A stretch of 64,000 bases of DNA from Phlebiopsis flavidoalba (lineage: Eukaryota > Basidiomycota > Agaricomycetes > Polyporales > Phanerochaetaceae), in contig JAOCPU010000026.1 of the NCBI GenBank assembly GCA_035772785.1, positions 62,001-126,000 of the forward strand. The letters run 5' to 3'. The position numbers were made by a program, and so were the translations under genes. This document shows positions 37,751 through 48,259 of the stretch, piece by piece (within the stretch, counting starts at the first letter, position 1; each line of letters begins with the position of its first letter). The notes beneath the pieces were generated by a model. It saw only the letters and a list, made by a program, of their open reading frames with translations. It searched no databases and was not told where the DNA came from.

Positions 37751-38162
37751 TAGTCTGAGTGATGGTAAGTGATCTATGTACATGGGTTAATGGTCTGGAC
37801 GAAAGGCTTTTTCCAGATGGACATGGTCTGGGCTGGGACCTTGTCGCTTGCGGTTGGTTGGTCCTCCGGGCGCATATTGACAACAATCCGGAACGAAGAG
37901 ATGTGCAGTCCTGGTGTTTGTCACCAAGCGGCGGGCTATGTCCGATGGCAAATATCAGCTATATATATGTGTAGCTCGATAGATGTTTCTCGCTGCTCAG
38001 CGCTCAAACATCTTATGATTCTTGCCTCCATTTTCAAGCCACAAATCACGTGACTACCCTGGCCTCCCAAACCTGCAGGGATCTTTCCGCGGTTCTCCTC
38101 GCATCACTATTAATGTCCCCTCTGCGCTCCTCCTTGTGATATTGACGTCCGTTGCTTCGCAC
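37751..38162. other. Short interval, no gene seen
   Basis: Open plus frames here look non-coding. Contains tatatata-type words at 37961-37970. Confidence 0.4.
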
Positions 38163-38760
38163 TCATAGTCTCTGACTCGGGCGCGGAGCTGTCTGGATAG
38201 GCGATTGGACCTCATGCATATGGGTCAGTCGCCGACTCGTATCCCCCAAAGCACGCGCCATGTAGCGCAACTCAACAGTGAAACTCGACAGTAAAGAGCA
38301 CTCCGTGTCGGCCCACCGTCTAGAGCTTGGGCTTGAACCTGAATCTGACTGGACGAACAACTCTCGAGATCATTCCACGACCGATCCCAAAACATGAGTC
38401 AGGGCGGTGCGGGCGAAGTTCTCTAGTGAGCTGATGTTTACTCTTACGTCATACATTGAGCTTACCCCTTCCAGATAGGAGAATTTGAGAGCTCATTGTG
38501 GCATACTAGGGCGTAATACTTCGACAAATCGAAAGTCTAGGTCCGAAGGAGGTGGATACCACACTCGGTAGGCCAGCCGCATTGCATATGCTTGCAGAAG
38601 ACTGGCGCTGACGTCCGCTCGAACAGGAACGCGTGGCCGGGTCGAGATCAATCCTCCCTTTGGTGTGCAATGTCGACGCTTGCGGTCGTCAAAAACGTTC
38701 GCTCTTGGGTTCAAGGAAATGACGGAGAGTGGGGAGCCTGATATGGCTCAGAAGGGTACC
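38163..38760 (-). CDS. Coding-like minus-strand fragment, unrecognised
   Basis: Pieces read YRVWYPPPSDLDFRFVEVL (about 38570-38510), VNISSLENFARTALTHVLGS (about 38445-38385) and RELFVQSDSGSSPSSRRWAD then LSSFTVELRYMARALGDT (38365-38240). They are consistent with one minus-strand gene with a serine-rich linker and a helical end. Family unknown; limits not determined. Confidence 0.35.
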
Positions 38761-39879
38761 GAGTGGACAGCAAGAAAGGACCCATCAACCACATAACCAG
38801 AGAGGTACGAGCCAGTGGTAACTAGACGTCTACACGGTGGTCCTAATCACTGAACTCCAGGCTGTGTAGACTCATGCGATGAGACCACACACCTTCCGGT
38901 TCGTGCTAGCGGAGTTGCAGGCCGTGTTCTCTGTCGACTTGGTGCATATCATCGCATACCAAACTCTGCCCAAGCTGCAGCACATGACATCTTCGACGCG
39001 CACCGGTACCATGCTCAATGCCTCGCTCAGAGCCTCAGGGCTTGGGTACGATGCTGTTTGAGCGGGTAGCTGCCCCTTACACGGATTGGCAACCAAGTAT
39101 CTCGGTATATCAAGCCACTGTGAGCACTAAGCATGGGCCCACTATGGAGCTTCGAAGACACGTACGTGATATATATTACTTGAATCATCGCGTCTTCGAG
39201 CTGACAGCCTCCACGCTTGGAGCAGTAGCCGCGCTGTGGCAGTGATCACTCTTTCGCACCGGCCAAGACCTTGACTTTCTCCAGATCCTCGAACATTCAT
39301 GACGACATTGTCGCGCCTACCACATCGCGAGTGCGGTATATATATCTTGATTCCCATGCCATAACACAGACTTGAAGCCAGGATAAGCGAGTACGCCTAG
39401 ATCGATACCTCGGCAACGTTTGGGGCGGCTGCCCATCGAGGCCATCCGCGATGTACGCAAGGCGCTCTCGCCGCATCGCTCCCACCGCACGAGAGGAGAA
39501 AGACGCAGCCATGGCGCATGTCATGGTCTGCGACATGCACAAGAAGCCCCGCAGCGGCAGAAGCTTCGGACGAGGTCATGGCGCGTTCGGGGTAGAACGC
39601 TACAGCCCCCCTCAGCGACGCGCGAGGCATCCGTCAGCTTCTCAACATTCATCATTTCGCAAATGGCGCAGGTTCGATTCCGTTTCAATGTCCTTCATTT
39701 TGCGCGCCGAGTTTCATACGCGCCTCACCTTTTCAAATGTTCAACACGCTCGTGTGAATACGCCTCACACAAAATTGCGAATAATCAGAGTTTCTGTTCC
39801 TCCAGCGATCAAAAGGTCTATGTACAATTCAACAAGCATACGGAGCAAGCTACTAGACATGATTACAGATTCACTCTCA
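38761..39879. other. Interval with weak plus-strand coding pieces
   Basis: A plus segment 38879-39245 reads ELQAVFSVDLVHIIAYQTLP and later YTDWQPSISVYQATVS, plausible but unrecognised. The remainder to 39879 is uninformative. Confidence 0.3.
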
Positions 39880-40929
39880 TTATGTACATGTCTTAGGACG
39901 CGCCCCACATAGATAAATCAAACCCATGCCTGCAATAATAAATATGGAGTACAGAATTATGCACGTGAACCTGTCTTCGACAAATACAATGACCCTATGT
40001 GGCGGCAAGTGGTTGGACTCCACATGCAGCATGTTGTGGAAGTACTCTGGAAAGAATGTAATGAGCTCAGAATCACTAGATAAATGTCTATCCATCATAC
40101 CTGCCAGAGGTAACAATGACTCTCTGCTTAGAAGGTCTGCGTCCAACAGGACTTCAATGTCTTTCTGAAAGCGTGTAAGAGCAAAAAATGGCCAAGTGTT
40201 TTTAGATTCTCACCACATGTCGGATTGCGAGCGACCGAGCTGTTTCAAGATCAGGCGTCGCTTCCAACAGACGTCTGGCCGCTTCTGCGTCCTCTGCCTC
40301 TCGAATTTCTTCTGCTCGGATCTTCTCGCAATGATTGCCCCCAGAGGCCCGTCAGAAAAAGCTGCCAACGATATACCCCATGGTATGTTCGTCGGAAGAC
40401 AGTCCATGCGGAGGAGTGGGATACATTCGTCCGGGCATCTGGAATTGCTCGGGGGCATCACCATCCTCGAAAACCGCGGCTTCAGAATTCCGTTCTCTGG
40501 TTTCCTTGAAAGCCATTGAAGCGTCCGACTGCTCCTGTTAACCACCGCAGCTGGTAAGAAGTACTACGCACTTACCATATGTAAAGAATCCTGCTTAATA
40601 CGCCTAGAACGACTACGTAGTCTTCGAGTCAAAAATTTGGAATCCGCCCTCGACAAGCGGATGAGAATGGAACCTCACTTACACAATCACAGCCTTGGAA
40701 GAAAAGGGGGATTGAGATGAGGGCGGAGGGTAGGATGCGTTGGACGAGATATTCCTTCAAGCTCTTCATCGCCGTGATTTTGACTCCGACCACCTCGAGG
40801 ATCCAGGTAAGCCCCAGTCTCGGGCGTGTCGATCTGCGCTGTACGGCCTGGCAAAGTCCATTGGTAGATAAGCAACACGCGATTCTCATACAAAACTTCA
40901 CGCGTTTTCTCTTCCTCATGCCTCATCAT
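39880..40929 (-). CDS. Putative tail-anchored protein of unknown function
   Basis: The minus strand gives a spliced model. Upstream pieces read EAAVFEDGDAPEQFQMPGRM (about 40480-40420) and EKIRAEEIREAEDAEAARRL with LETARSLAIRHV (about 40330-40220), a charged helical segment. An intron (gtgaga...ttcag) follows, then KDIEVLLDADLLSRESLLPL (about 40165-40105), SSDSELITFFPEYF and the C-terminal IILYSIFIIAGMGLIYLCG (about 39965-39905), a single hydrophobic helix about 8 residues from the stop. This topology fits a C-tail-anchored membrane protein facing the cytosol. An N-terminal exon (IYQWTLPGRTAQIDTPETGA, about 40870-40810) is likely but its join is uncertain. No family recognised. Confidence 0.5.
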
Positions 40930-41800
40930 GATACTTATGCGCTGACTGACCCTGCAGTCGGATACAGCTCGGGCCCTTCCAGTGTATCTGACGTATTTTA
41001 TTTGTTGAGATGAGGTTCAGCTATTGACTGACCATACGTAGTAGTATTATCCTGCAATGGAGATTTCTATTGTTACAAGTATTCGATGAGTCCTCGGGCG
41101 TAACTTCAACGATGGCCGATAGATGAAAATAGGCTGAAGTTGGTGCACGTGGTGATGGCAACCTCAGGCCTCAAGCTTCAAGCCTCAAGCTTCAGAAGCT
41201 TCGGAGCGGACCCACAGCGCTTGAAATTGTACGCATTAGGAGCATATTGTCCAATAGACAGCAATAGATCACGACAGCACGTCAGGGGACCATCCTTCGA
41301 TCACTTGTCCTGATGTTTTTAATTACGGTGTATGTAGTCACAATCTAAATCTGTATGAGGGGATCAAATCCGATACGACCATAGTCTAAATCTGTACGAA
41401 GGGCTCAGATCTGACGCGGCCGGCCTGAGATACGTAGTTGATATATCGTGATTAAGTAGTCGCACTTGCCTTCGTAATCACGTACCAATTCTCAATTGTT
41501 GTATTATAGATTGTTGGTGGGCCGTGGTTCATGAAAGCCCAACCGGACGCAACCAAATATTGAGTTTGCATCCAGCGGCCGACACTTGCGTAGGTCCATG
41601 CGAGTATTCCTAATTTCTCCGTCTTTATTTGCGCAAAATATATCACAATTGAAGACCAGGCGCGACAGCGTGTATCAGTCGTGTATATAATGTATGGTAC
41701 GTGCCAGGTTCGAAGTCGGGGGGAAGATTAATCAGAAAGCTAGGTTCTGGAGTGAGACAAAGTTCTCGCCACGCCCTCCAGTCATCTTTACTCTTTTCGA
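40930..41800. other. Intergenic with short repeats
   Basis: Contains a local cctcaagctt-type repeat (41163-41205) and an imperfect ~34-bp direct repeat around 41345-41417 (taaatctgta repeated). No gene recognised. Confidence 0.45.
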
Positions 41801-41808
41801 TATAAAAG
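41801..41808 (+). promoter_or_regulatory. TATA-like box (tataaaag)
   Basis: A canonical-looking TATA element 264-271 bp upstream of the 42073 ATG. The distance is long, so the true transcript may have a 5' UTR intron or a different start. Confidence 0.35.
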
Positions 41809-42072
41809 TAAAGGAAAGACGATCATGCGGCGGTTATTGGAAATGCGCATCTTGCATGAGTGATGACGGACCTTCCTCCACAGCCCGCCCTCATTGCTTC
41901 CATATCCCTTCTATGACTCCTTGGGCCCTCGAGCTTCGAGTCTTCCATTCCACGGGTTTTTGCTGCCCTATGGTCCTTCTCCGTCATTGTTCCCGTCTTT
42001 CGGTTTCGGCCCGTTTCTCGTTTTAATCGTCCCGCCCCTGTGTTCTGTCACCGTCTCCACTTTTCTTGTCAG

Positions 42073-42466
42073 TATGGGTCATTCACACAAAGGCCTCTTC
42101 ACCCGCACCTTCGTGATGAGGCTGCTCACTACCCATGTATTCCTCCTCTACTTTAATGCGCCCATGATGCCAGTGGATGCTGCGCATTCCAGGAGCTCAT
42201 CTCGTGTGCAGCGCCAGTTCCGCGTCATTGAATGCACAAGCACAGGAAGTTGGGTGTGTATATTATCTGCGTCATGCTACTGTCAGAACAAATGTGTCGC
42301 AATAGCGAGCCGATTTTTATCTTCGGAGCCCCGTTGCTACAAGACAGCGCCTCAAAGCTTTATGTGCATGAACATGTTCTGTAAGTCCCCTATCTCTCAA
42401 TCTTTTAAGGAACTCTTCGTGGGTGGGGCTGAACTGCAATCAGTCAAGACACAATACACGATATAG
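42073..42466 (+). CDS. Small secreted cysteine-rich protein candidate
   Basis: From ATG 42073 an open frame of about 131 codons runs to a stop at 42464-42466. A second in-frame Met (about 42115) starts MRLLTTHVFLLYFNAPM, a plausible signal-peptide core, followed by PVDAAHS as a possible cleavage region. The mature part has eight cysteines in about 60 residues, including SCYCQNKC, RCY and MCMNMFCK. The frame before 42073 is also open (from about 41894), so an earlier start is possible; the secretion call depends on the later one. A GT-AG pair (gtaagt near 42382, cag at about 42447) could splice the end. Small cysteine-rich secreted proteins are typical fungal effector candidates. No homologue recognised. 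Confidence 0.4.
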
Positions 42467-43249
42467 ACATTCTGATCAATGTCTGATCAGCCCCAGGAAG
42501 AAATGTGTTCGATTATGTCATCACCACACACGTCAAACATTCGGGTCTGGGCGTGGACTCTGAATATGACAATACCGCATGTCCTTAGGGTAGCATAGGT
42601 TCATGATCCAGGTTCCAGATCTCAAGCTCCGAGCCAAAATTTGAAACAACCTTTGATTTAAGCTTGAATTGATGTGGAGATATTATGCTTTCTCGAGCGT
42701 GTCCGTTGTACATGAAGCCCCGCGAGGCCTGAGGCCTAAATGAGTGACGGCGAGTGATGATGCAGGAAATGCTCGATATCTGTCGCTGTACCGTAAAGAA
42801 GAATGCCGTGACATTCTGTCGTATCGCAATGGTGAGCCGTTCGTCATGCGTGACATTGTATGCGTCACGATCGTGACGCGTGACGCCCGGTCGGAGTCAG
42901 GCGTGAGTGTTGTTTGTGAACTTTCGAGCTGTGAACATTCAACTGAACATCAAATTTGAACAGGATTTGCATCGAATTTCAGCAAGTAGTGGAGGCTGTG
43001 TGCCGAGCGGCGATGTCGCACAATTGCGGGGCGACCCTACTCCACCACGCTGTTGCTTCCGAGGTACGTGCCTAACACAAACATACCCGTGGTCTCGCCG
43101 TGTTTTACGCTCGTGGTGTAGTCTCGGCTGGGGGCAAAGCAGTCACCGAGGCTTAGGCCATTCACTGCGTTGTGCACCCCCCCCATCCTCACTGCTTTGA
43201 CTTCTCAAGTTGCTCCTTCGCTCTTGTCCCATTGACCTCCGTCGCATCC
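42467..43249. other. Intergenic upstream of the WD40 gene
   Basis: Contains the palindrome at 42862-42879 and a T/C-rich stretch just before the WD40 start (43190-43249) that may be core promoter. No gene seen. Confidence 0.45.
42862..42879. promoter_or_regulatory. 18-bp perfect palindrome
   Basis: gcgtcacgatcgtgacgc is its own reverse complement and is followed at once by gtgacgc. Further TGAC words lie at about 42809 and 42850. The spacing suits a dimeric regulator, but it lies 370 bp from the WD40 start and no binding factor is known. Confidence 0.3.
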
Positions 43250-44969
43250 ATGTCCTACAAGTTACTCTACAAGCTATCCGATCTCTCCGACTGTGTGTGA
43301 ACGTCGTCGAGTTCTCAAACTCAGGCCAATACCTGGCTTTTGGGTGCGACGACGGTGCCTTGACAATCGTCGATACGACGGATGGTAAGACCGTGTGTAC
43401 GTTACACGGCGCCTCAACCGTCTCGGCATTGTTGTGGCACCCGTGCGAGGAGAACAAACTTTTCATCGGTTATTCTGATGGTACTATACGCATACACTCA
43501 GTGGGAAAAGAGAATGTGGTAAGGCGATCACACTTCATTCTACAGCACTATCATTGCATGGCTTCATAGGCGCGGCCTGTAAAAGTCGCTGTTCCGGGAG
43601 GAGTTGACTGCATGTCCTGCGACAACGATGCCTTCCTCGCTGTTGGTTGCGGCGAGAGAACGTTCTTATCTATGACATGCCTACGGAAGACGGTGAGTAT
43701 TCGCCACAGTATCTGATGAGCTACTGACGTATAAACGACTTCGGTAGATGCTCCTTTGGAACTTTTTCATATGCTCCCGCGCCCTCCGACCACCATCTCA
43801 CCGGTGAATGATACAGATGAACTGCGAACCCGATCAGTTCATTTTGTACAGAGTGGTCGAACGGATGAAAACGATCAATGCGTTATCGTAAGCTACTTCA
43901 GTCACGGTATCATGTGAGTACTGTCGTGCAGCCATCCATCTCCGAATGTCTTTTCATGTGACCGTTTAGCTGTTGGGAAGCTCGAAAATCTAGGATCGTC
44001 TGGAGTCTCCCGCCCAAAACACGGATGTGAGTTTCAGGCCACAAGTCCAAGCGACGAAGCTCATCCGTGTTGTAGAGGTCACTGCGCACTGTCTCCAGAC
44101 GACCAGTTTGCAGCAGTATCAAATTTGGCCGATGGGTTTGATATTTACAATATCGAATCAATGAAGCACGAGTACAACATACCAATTGTGGGACCCGAAT
44201 TACCCATTACCTGTCACCTTCATCCACGACGGACGCAGTGTACTCCTAGGGAGCGCCACAGGCAGGGTCCGCATTCGAGACACCTGGACTCGACGTGTTC
44301 AAGACACCCTCACCCATCCTGGTTCGTGCTTTTGGAGCTCATCTGACTCTTTGATTTGATAACACGTCCTAGCGGGGAGAAAAAGTCCAGGCAATTGTAG
44401 GTTTTCGCATTTGAAGCTCGTCACGCGCACTTACACGAGCGTAGGCGTACAGCGAACGCAACGGCGCCAAATATATCGCTACCGGCTCGGCCGGGGGTGA
44501 GGTGATGAGGACGCAGCAAACTCCGTACGCGTCTTCCGTAGTCAAGAGAAGATGACTCCTGTAGCCGCTAGTCTTCGCGAGGGGTTGTCTACCCGACTTC
44601 GTGTCTTTCGAGGACTGCGGGTGCCGACTTTTTTCAAACCTTCGACGATTTTGCCTTACCTCCGACTCCTCGTCCTCTCAATTGTCTACCCTACATTCTC
44701 GCCGGTGTTGCAATGCTCCTGAGCAAGCAATTCTGGAATGTCGTCTTTGAGGTGGGCAGGTGAGCTATCTACGACATTTGCCTCCCCTCTGCCCCGCTCT
44801 CACATGCGAAAAGACGGGATTCATGTTCCTAGTACTCGCCGCACAGGCGCTGGTTTACGGGTTTGACTGTTGCGCTTTCTGGATGCGGAACGCTTTCGTC
44901 GGCTTCATTTCCTGGGTCTTCCGCATCGCCGCTCTTCGCAGTCTGGCTGTAGAGGCTCTTGTAGATTAA
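43250..44969 (+). CDS. WD40-repeat protein with C-terminal membrane segments
   Basis: ATG 43250 starts MSYKLLYKLSDLSDC, then WD-type repeats: VVEFSNSGQYLAFGCDDGAL with IVDTTDGK; ALLWHPCEENKLFIGYSDGT with IRIHSVGK; FLAVGCGERTF; SLSPDDQFAAV-type blade DGFDIYNIESMK (about 44085-44165); FIHDGRSVLLGSATGRVRIR (44218-44280); and AYSERNGAKYIATGSAGG (44445-44500). Six blades are visible; a propeller normally has seven. Introns lie near 43517-43569, 43692-43747, 43912-43970 and 44025-44075. After the propeller, an acidic DDFALPPTPRP linker precedes hydrophobic segments LPYILAGVAMLL (about 44690), FLVLAAQALVYGF (about 44825) and FVGFISWVFRIAAL (about 44900), ending VEALVD and stop. The propeller would be a cytosolic scaffold tethered to a membrane. 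A 2-nt slip after the first exon residues is likely error. Confidence 0.75.
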
Positions 44970-45523
44970 GGAGGTATCTTTCACCTCATGTACCTCTGAA
45001 GTGACCGAGTATTCAGTGTATTTCAACGATCCTCTCTGGTTTCATAGTAGTGCTCCGGGCTGTAAACATGTCGAAAGTTTCGTTGGATGAAGCCAGATAT
45101 TGTTCTCACTCATTTCGAGTTCTCGCTGCAGGTAGGAGATCAAGACTCCCAGACCGCTGGCCTGAGTCACTACAGAGCATGTACATTAATCCCCGGGTGT
45201 GATTTCGTATCCCGTCCGGCTCCGCGCACGAACACGCAAGTTCAAGTCATAGTCGTATGCATTCTCCTCGACTCCAAAAGAATAGTCATGGGAGATATAA
45301 TTGTCGGGCTTCTAGTCCGCCTAGCAGGACCGCCGCACGCAAAACGATTTCAAGAGTTGTATTCATCTGTGCGGATCACGATAGCTAGCAGGGAAACGTA
45401 CACGTATTATCGAGACCTGTATCAACCAATGGCTACAGAAACGACGCACACCCGCGAACCACTATATATTTTTGGAAAAGATTACAGCTGGCCCCTCGCT
45501 CACGAATCTATCGCCTCGGCCAT
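44970..45523. other. Interval between WD40 and RING genes
   Basis: A long open plus frame (45087-45563, 158 codons) is present but shows no motif. It overlaps the 3' end of the RING gene on the other strand, so I do not call it. Confidence 0.35.
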
Positions 45524-46534
45524 TCAATCGATCTCGATAGTCTCAATTTGCGCCGTGGACTGATCGTCACGCGTCTGTGAAGGCGGGGCGCGTATAGCGC
45601 CCCTCCTCCTCGATGACGAAGGTTCTTGAACGTTCCTCCGAGTTACCGCAGTGCTAGCTACAGACCTGTTTGTTCCGAGCGGTTTGGGAGTCGCCGGCGC
45701 GGGAAGGTGCATTGCGGCGAACAATCAGTTGAGAACCGGTGGTCCCGGAATCGCCTTCGCCGTTGGTGATCGCACGGGCGGTATGAGACGAGGGGATGAG
45801 GGTGCTGTAGATGGCTTGCGCTCGGGAAAAGATCGACGCTTCTCGTGCGATCGATCGTAGCTCTGGAGGTATCTGATAATACTGAATGGCAGATGAGAAA
45901 ACTAAATCTCGTAGACAAGCGTAGACTTGAAACATACCTGAGTTTGTAAATCGTGTAGAGTTCGCTTGAGCTGATTCGCATGGTCGGCTTTCTTGTAATA
46001 TTCGTCACGATACTTCACCAGCTTGGCAGCGTCCGAATGAGCCATTTCTCGTTCACGCCGTAGCAGATTTTCGTGTGCATCTATCGCAGAGACAACCCTG
46101 CCTACTTCTTCGATGCAGGCATTGAGTGCAGCGGACATGGATTCAGCGCAGATGTTGGTCTCAAGCATTTTTGCGGGATTGTGACCCCTAGAAACCATGC
46201 ATTGTCAACGCTCGAGCTTTTATATGAGAGTGATAGGGGCGTACGACGTGATAGGAACACCGCGATCCAAAGTGATTGTCCGAGGCACCATCTCCATGCA
46301 GACATCCGCCACATCTTCCTGCGTGAGCGTGGCGTTTCCGAAGCATTTGAAGGCACATGACTCCTCAAGTGCAATGAGATTGGAGACGCAGTTGCGACAG
46401 TAAAGGTGGCCTTGAGTATTTGCGTGAGTGGTGCGATGGACATGTCAAACACCGGGCTTACCACATCGCCGTATAGCTTGCAAAGGTACACCCTGGGTAA
46501 TATCTTCCCAGCACACGACACATTTGGGCTGCAT
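45524..46534 (-). CDS. RING-finger/coiled-coil protein 1
   Basis: Minus-strand ATG at 46534 gives MQPKCVVCWEDITQGVPLQA then RRC. An intron at 46461-46411 joins to GHLYCRNCVSNLIALEESCA and FKCF, giving C-x2-C, C-G-H-x2-C-x2-C and a final pair spaced C-x3-C (standard RING has C-x2-C; an indel may explain this). RING domains recruit E2 enzymes for ubiquitin transfer. The next exon is a coiled coil: RVVSAIDAHENLLRREREMA, SDAAKLVKYRDEYYKKADHA and LKRTLHDLQTQ (about 46110-45945). The C-terminal part is basic and Pro/Ser-rich (PAPATPKPLGTNRSVA) and ends IETIEID at 45524. It is divergent from RING gene 2, whose start lies 940 bp away. Confidence 0.7.
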
Positions 46535-47410
46535 CTTGCTAGTGTTGTGTTTGGGGGCAGTGGAGGTGGGAGCGAACGACTTGCACACACTGAAAGCGAG
46601 TGGCATTTAAAGTCGGAAAGCACGGGGTGGCAACATGCCCTGTGTGAGGTCCCATGTCGGCATCACCCAGTAGTCTTGCCAAAGGTGCCACTGGAAATGG
46701 CCGTTTGTCCCGCTTCTTGGTAGCTGTCTGGGCGAAGTCGATTTGCGAAGTCGATGCTTGAAGATCGGATGTAATTTATGAAGCAAGTTAAAGGCTGTCG
46801 GGGGTCACCGATTTCGACTGCTACCGCCGGTCATCGACGCCTCTGGCACCAAGCCAACTTGAAAGCTTGACCGCGGACCCGGAGGGTAAGCCAGCGCGGT
46901 TCACATGTCTCAGGCGTCTACTCCGGCAAGCGTCAGTAATGCGGAAATGAGAGCATGAGTCTAGGCTTGCACTGGAGGGAGGCTCGGAGAACCGTAGCAA
47001 AAAGTTGACTGGTGGTAAAATCCTGTCCCGGTTGGCGGACAAGGAACCTGAAAGAGATTTGATTTTGCCCCAAATTCCGGGCGCATGTCAAATATAACGG
47101 AAACAGACTACAGTATCGGAGCGTTTTCACGATCCTACGAGTTTGACCCTAAACACGGCCCAAAGCAGTATGCCATATCTAACACAGAATTCGATTACTG
47201 TCAGAATCCGTAAATGTCGGAAACAATGCCGGATTTTGCTTTCACTTCACGTTCCTTTCGCGTTTTTCTGCGACCGCCGAAACAGGCCAGCCACCCAGTG
47301 AATTGTGACGTCCCTCAAGATTAAGGCTCGCCCCTGTAGTGCATGCTTATGGCTGCCAGTGTGGCGAGTGCTAGTGAGGCCAGAGCCACGTGAGTTGTCA
47401 CCCCTTCGCG
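46535..47410. other. Shared upstream region of two divergent RING genes
   Basis: No coding motif. It is the candidate promoter region for both genes. Confidence 0.5.
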
Positions 47411-47419
47411 TATATATAA
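47411..47419 (+). promoter_or_regulatory. TATA box of RING gene 2
   Basis: tatatataa lies 55-63 bp upstream of the ATG at 47474, a plausible position for a fungal TATA element with a short 5' UTR. Confidence 0.5.
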
Positions 47420-47473
47420 GATGTCGTCGGCGCCTGTGCTAAGGCAGGCCCCTTGTCGTAGACTGTCACCTCT

Positions 47474-48259
47474 ATGGCTAACACAGAAGGTCACGACGCT
47501 TTTTGCCGGATTTGCATCTCTAGAATTCGGGAGGAAGAGAAAATGGCGTACATCGGAGGCTGCGGTGAGTGGCACCGAGCGTATTCGCGCCCTTTCTAAT
47601 GCTAGCCAGGTCATGTCTTCCATGAAATTTGCCTGTCTCACCGCGCCGAGTGTATGACTCCATATCTTTGCCCCACTTGCCAGAAGGCATTTTCGAAAGA
47701 GGACATTCATGCTCTATATGTGGCCATGGCTGTTCATCTTGGGGAAGCTGGGCCATCGATCTCACACGAACGGTATGTTCTAACATACCCGCTGGCATGT
47801 GTGCTGATTCATGGTAGCTTTCAAGACCCTAATACTCGTGAACATACGTTCCGTGCGGGCATCTACCAAGAACAACTCCGCGTCTTTCGATCTGAGCAGG
47901 AGTTCAACTTAGCGTTACTTGGTAATCTCGAGGGCCAACGCGCCCTGACAAGGGAGCGAAGAGATCTTCAAACCGCTGCCATCGATTCGATTATTGAGCA
48001 TATTGGACAGACGGAACAATTGAGTGCGGAGCTCGCGAGGAAGATTGCGCTCTTGCAGGCCGAGATCGCACGGATACCGACATCGGAGGGTTTGAATTCC
48101 TCGTGAACCTAGCAAAGATGCTTGGAAAGCATTCTATAGAGGTGAGTGGTCTGTTTCTGTCTACAGTCTGAGGAATCTGACATGTTTTGCTAGATGTACC
48201 TGGCTAATGCGCTCCCCGTTATGTGCGCCCCTTTGCCATGTCATGTTTGCTGTCTGTGA
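47474..48259 (+). CDS. RING-finger/coiled-coil protein 2
   Basis: ATG 47474 gives MANTEGHDAFCRICISRIRE and MAYIGGCG. The intron 47565-47609 joins in frame to HVFHEICLSHRAECMTPYLC and PTCQKAF. The pattern CRIC...C-G-H-V-F-H-E-I-C...CPTC is a RING-H2-type finger, expected to act as an E3 ubiquitin ligase with an unknown substrate. An intron at about 47773-47818 joins HER to FQDPNTREHTF. The following region is a coiled coil (RVFRSEQEFNLALLGNLEGQ, RRDLQTAAIDSIIEHIGQTE, LARKIALLQAEIARI). A one-base slip near 48090 is likely: the alternative frame continues EFLVNLAKMLGKHSIE, an intron, then MYLANALPVMCAP to a stop at 48257-48259. Without the slip the protein ends at 48106. This is the cleanest gene model in the window. 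Confidence 0.8.

Noticed and set aside
45087..45563. 158-codon plus ORF between WD40 and RING genes
   Set aside because: No motif, and it overlaps the 3' end of the better supported RING gene on the other strand.
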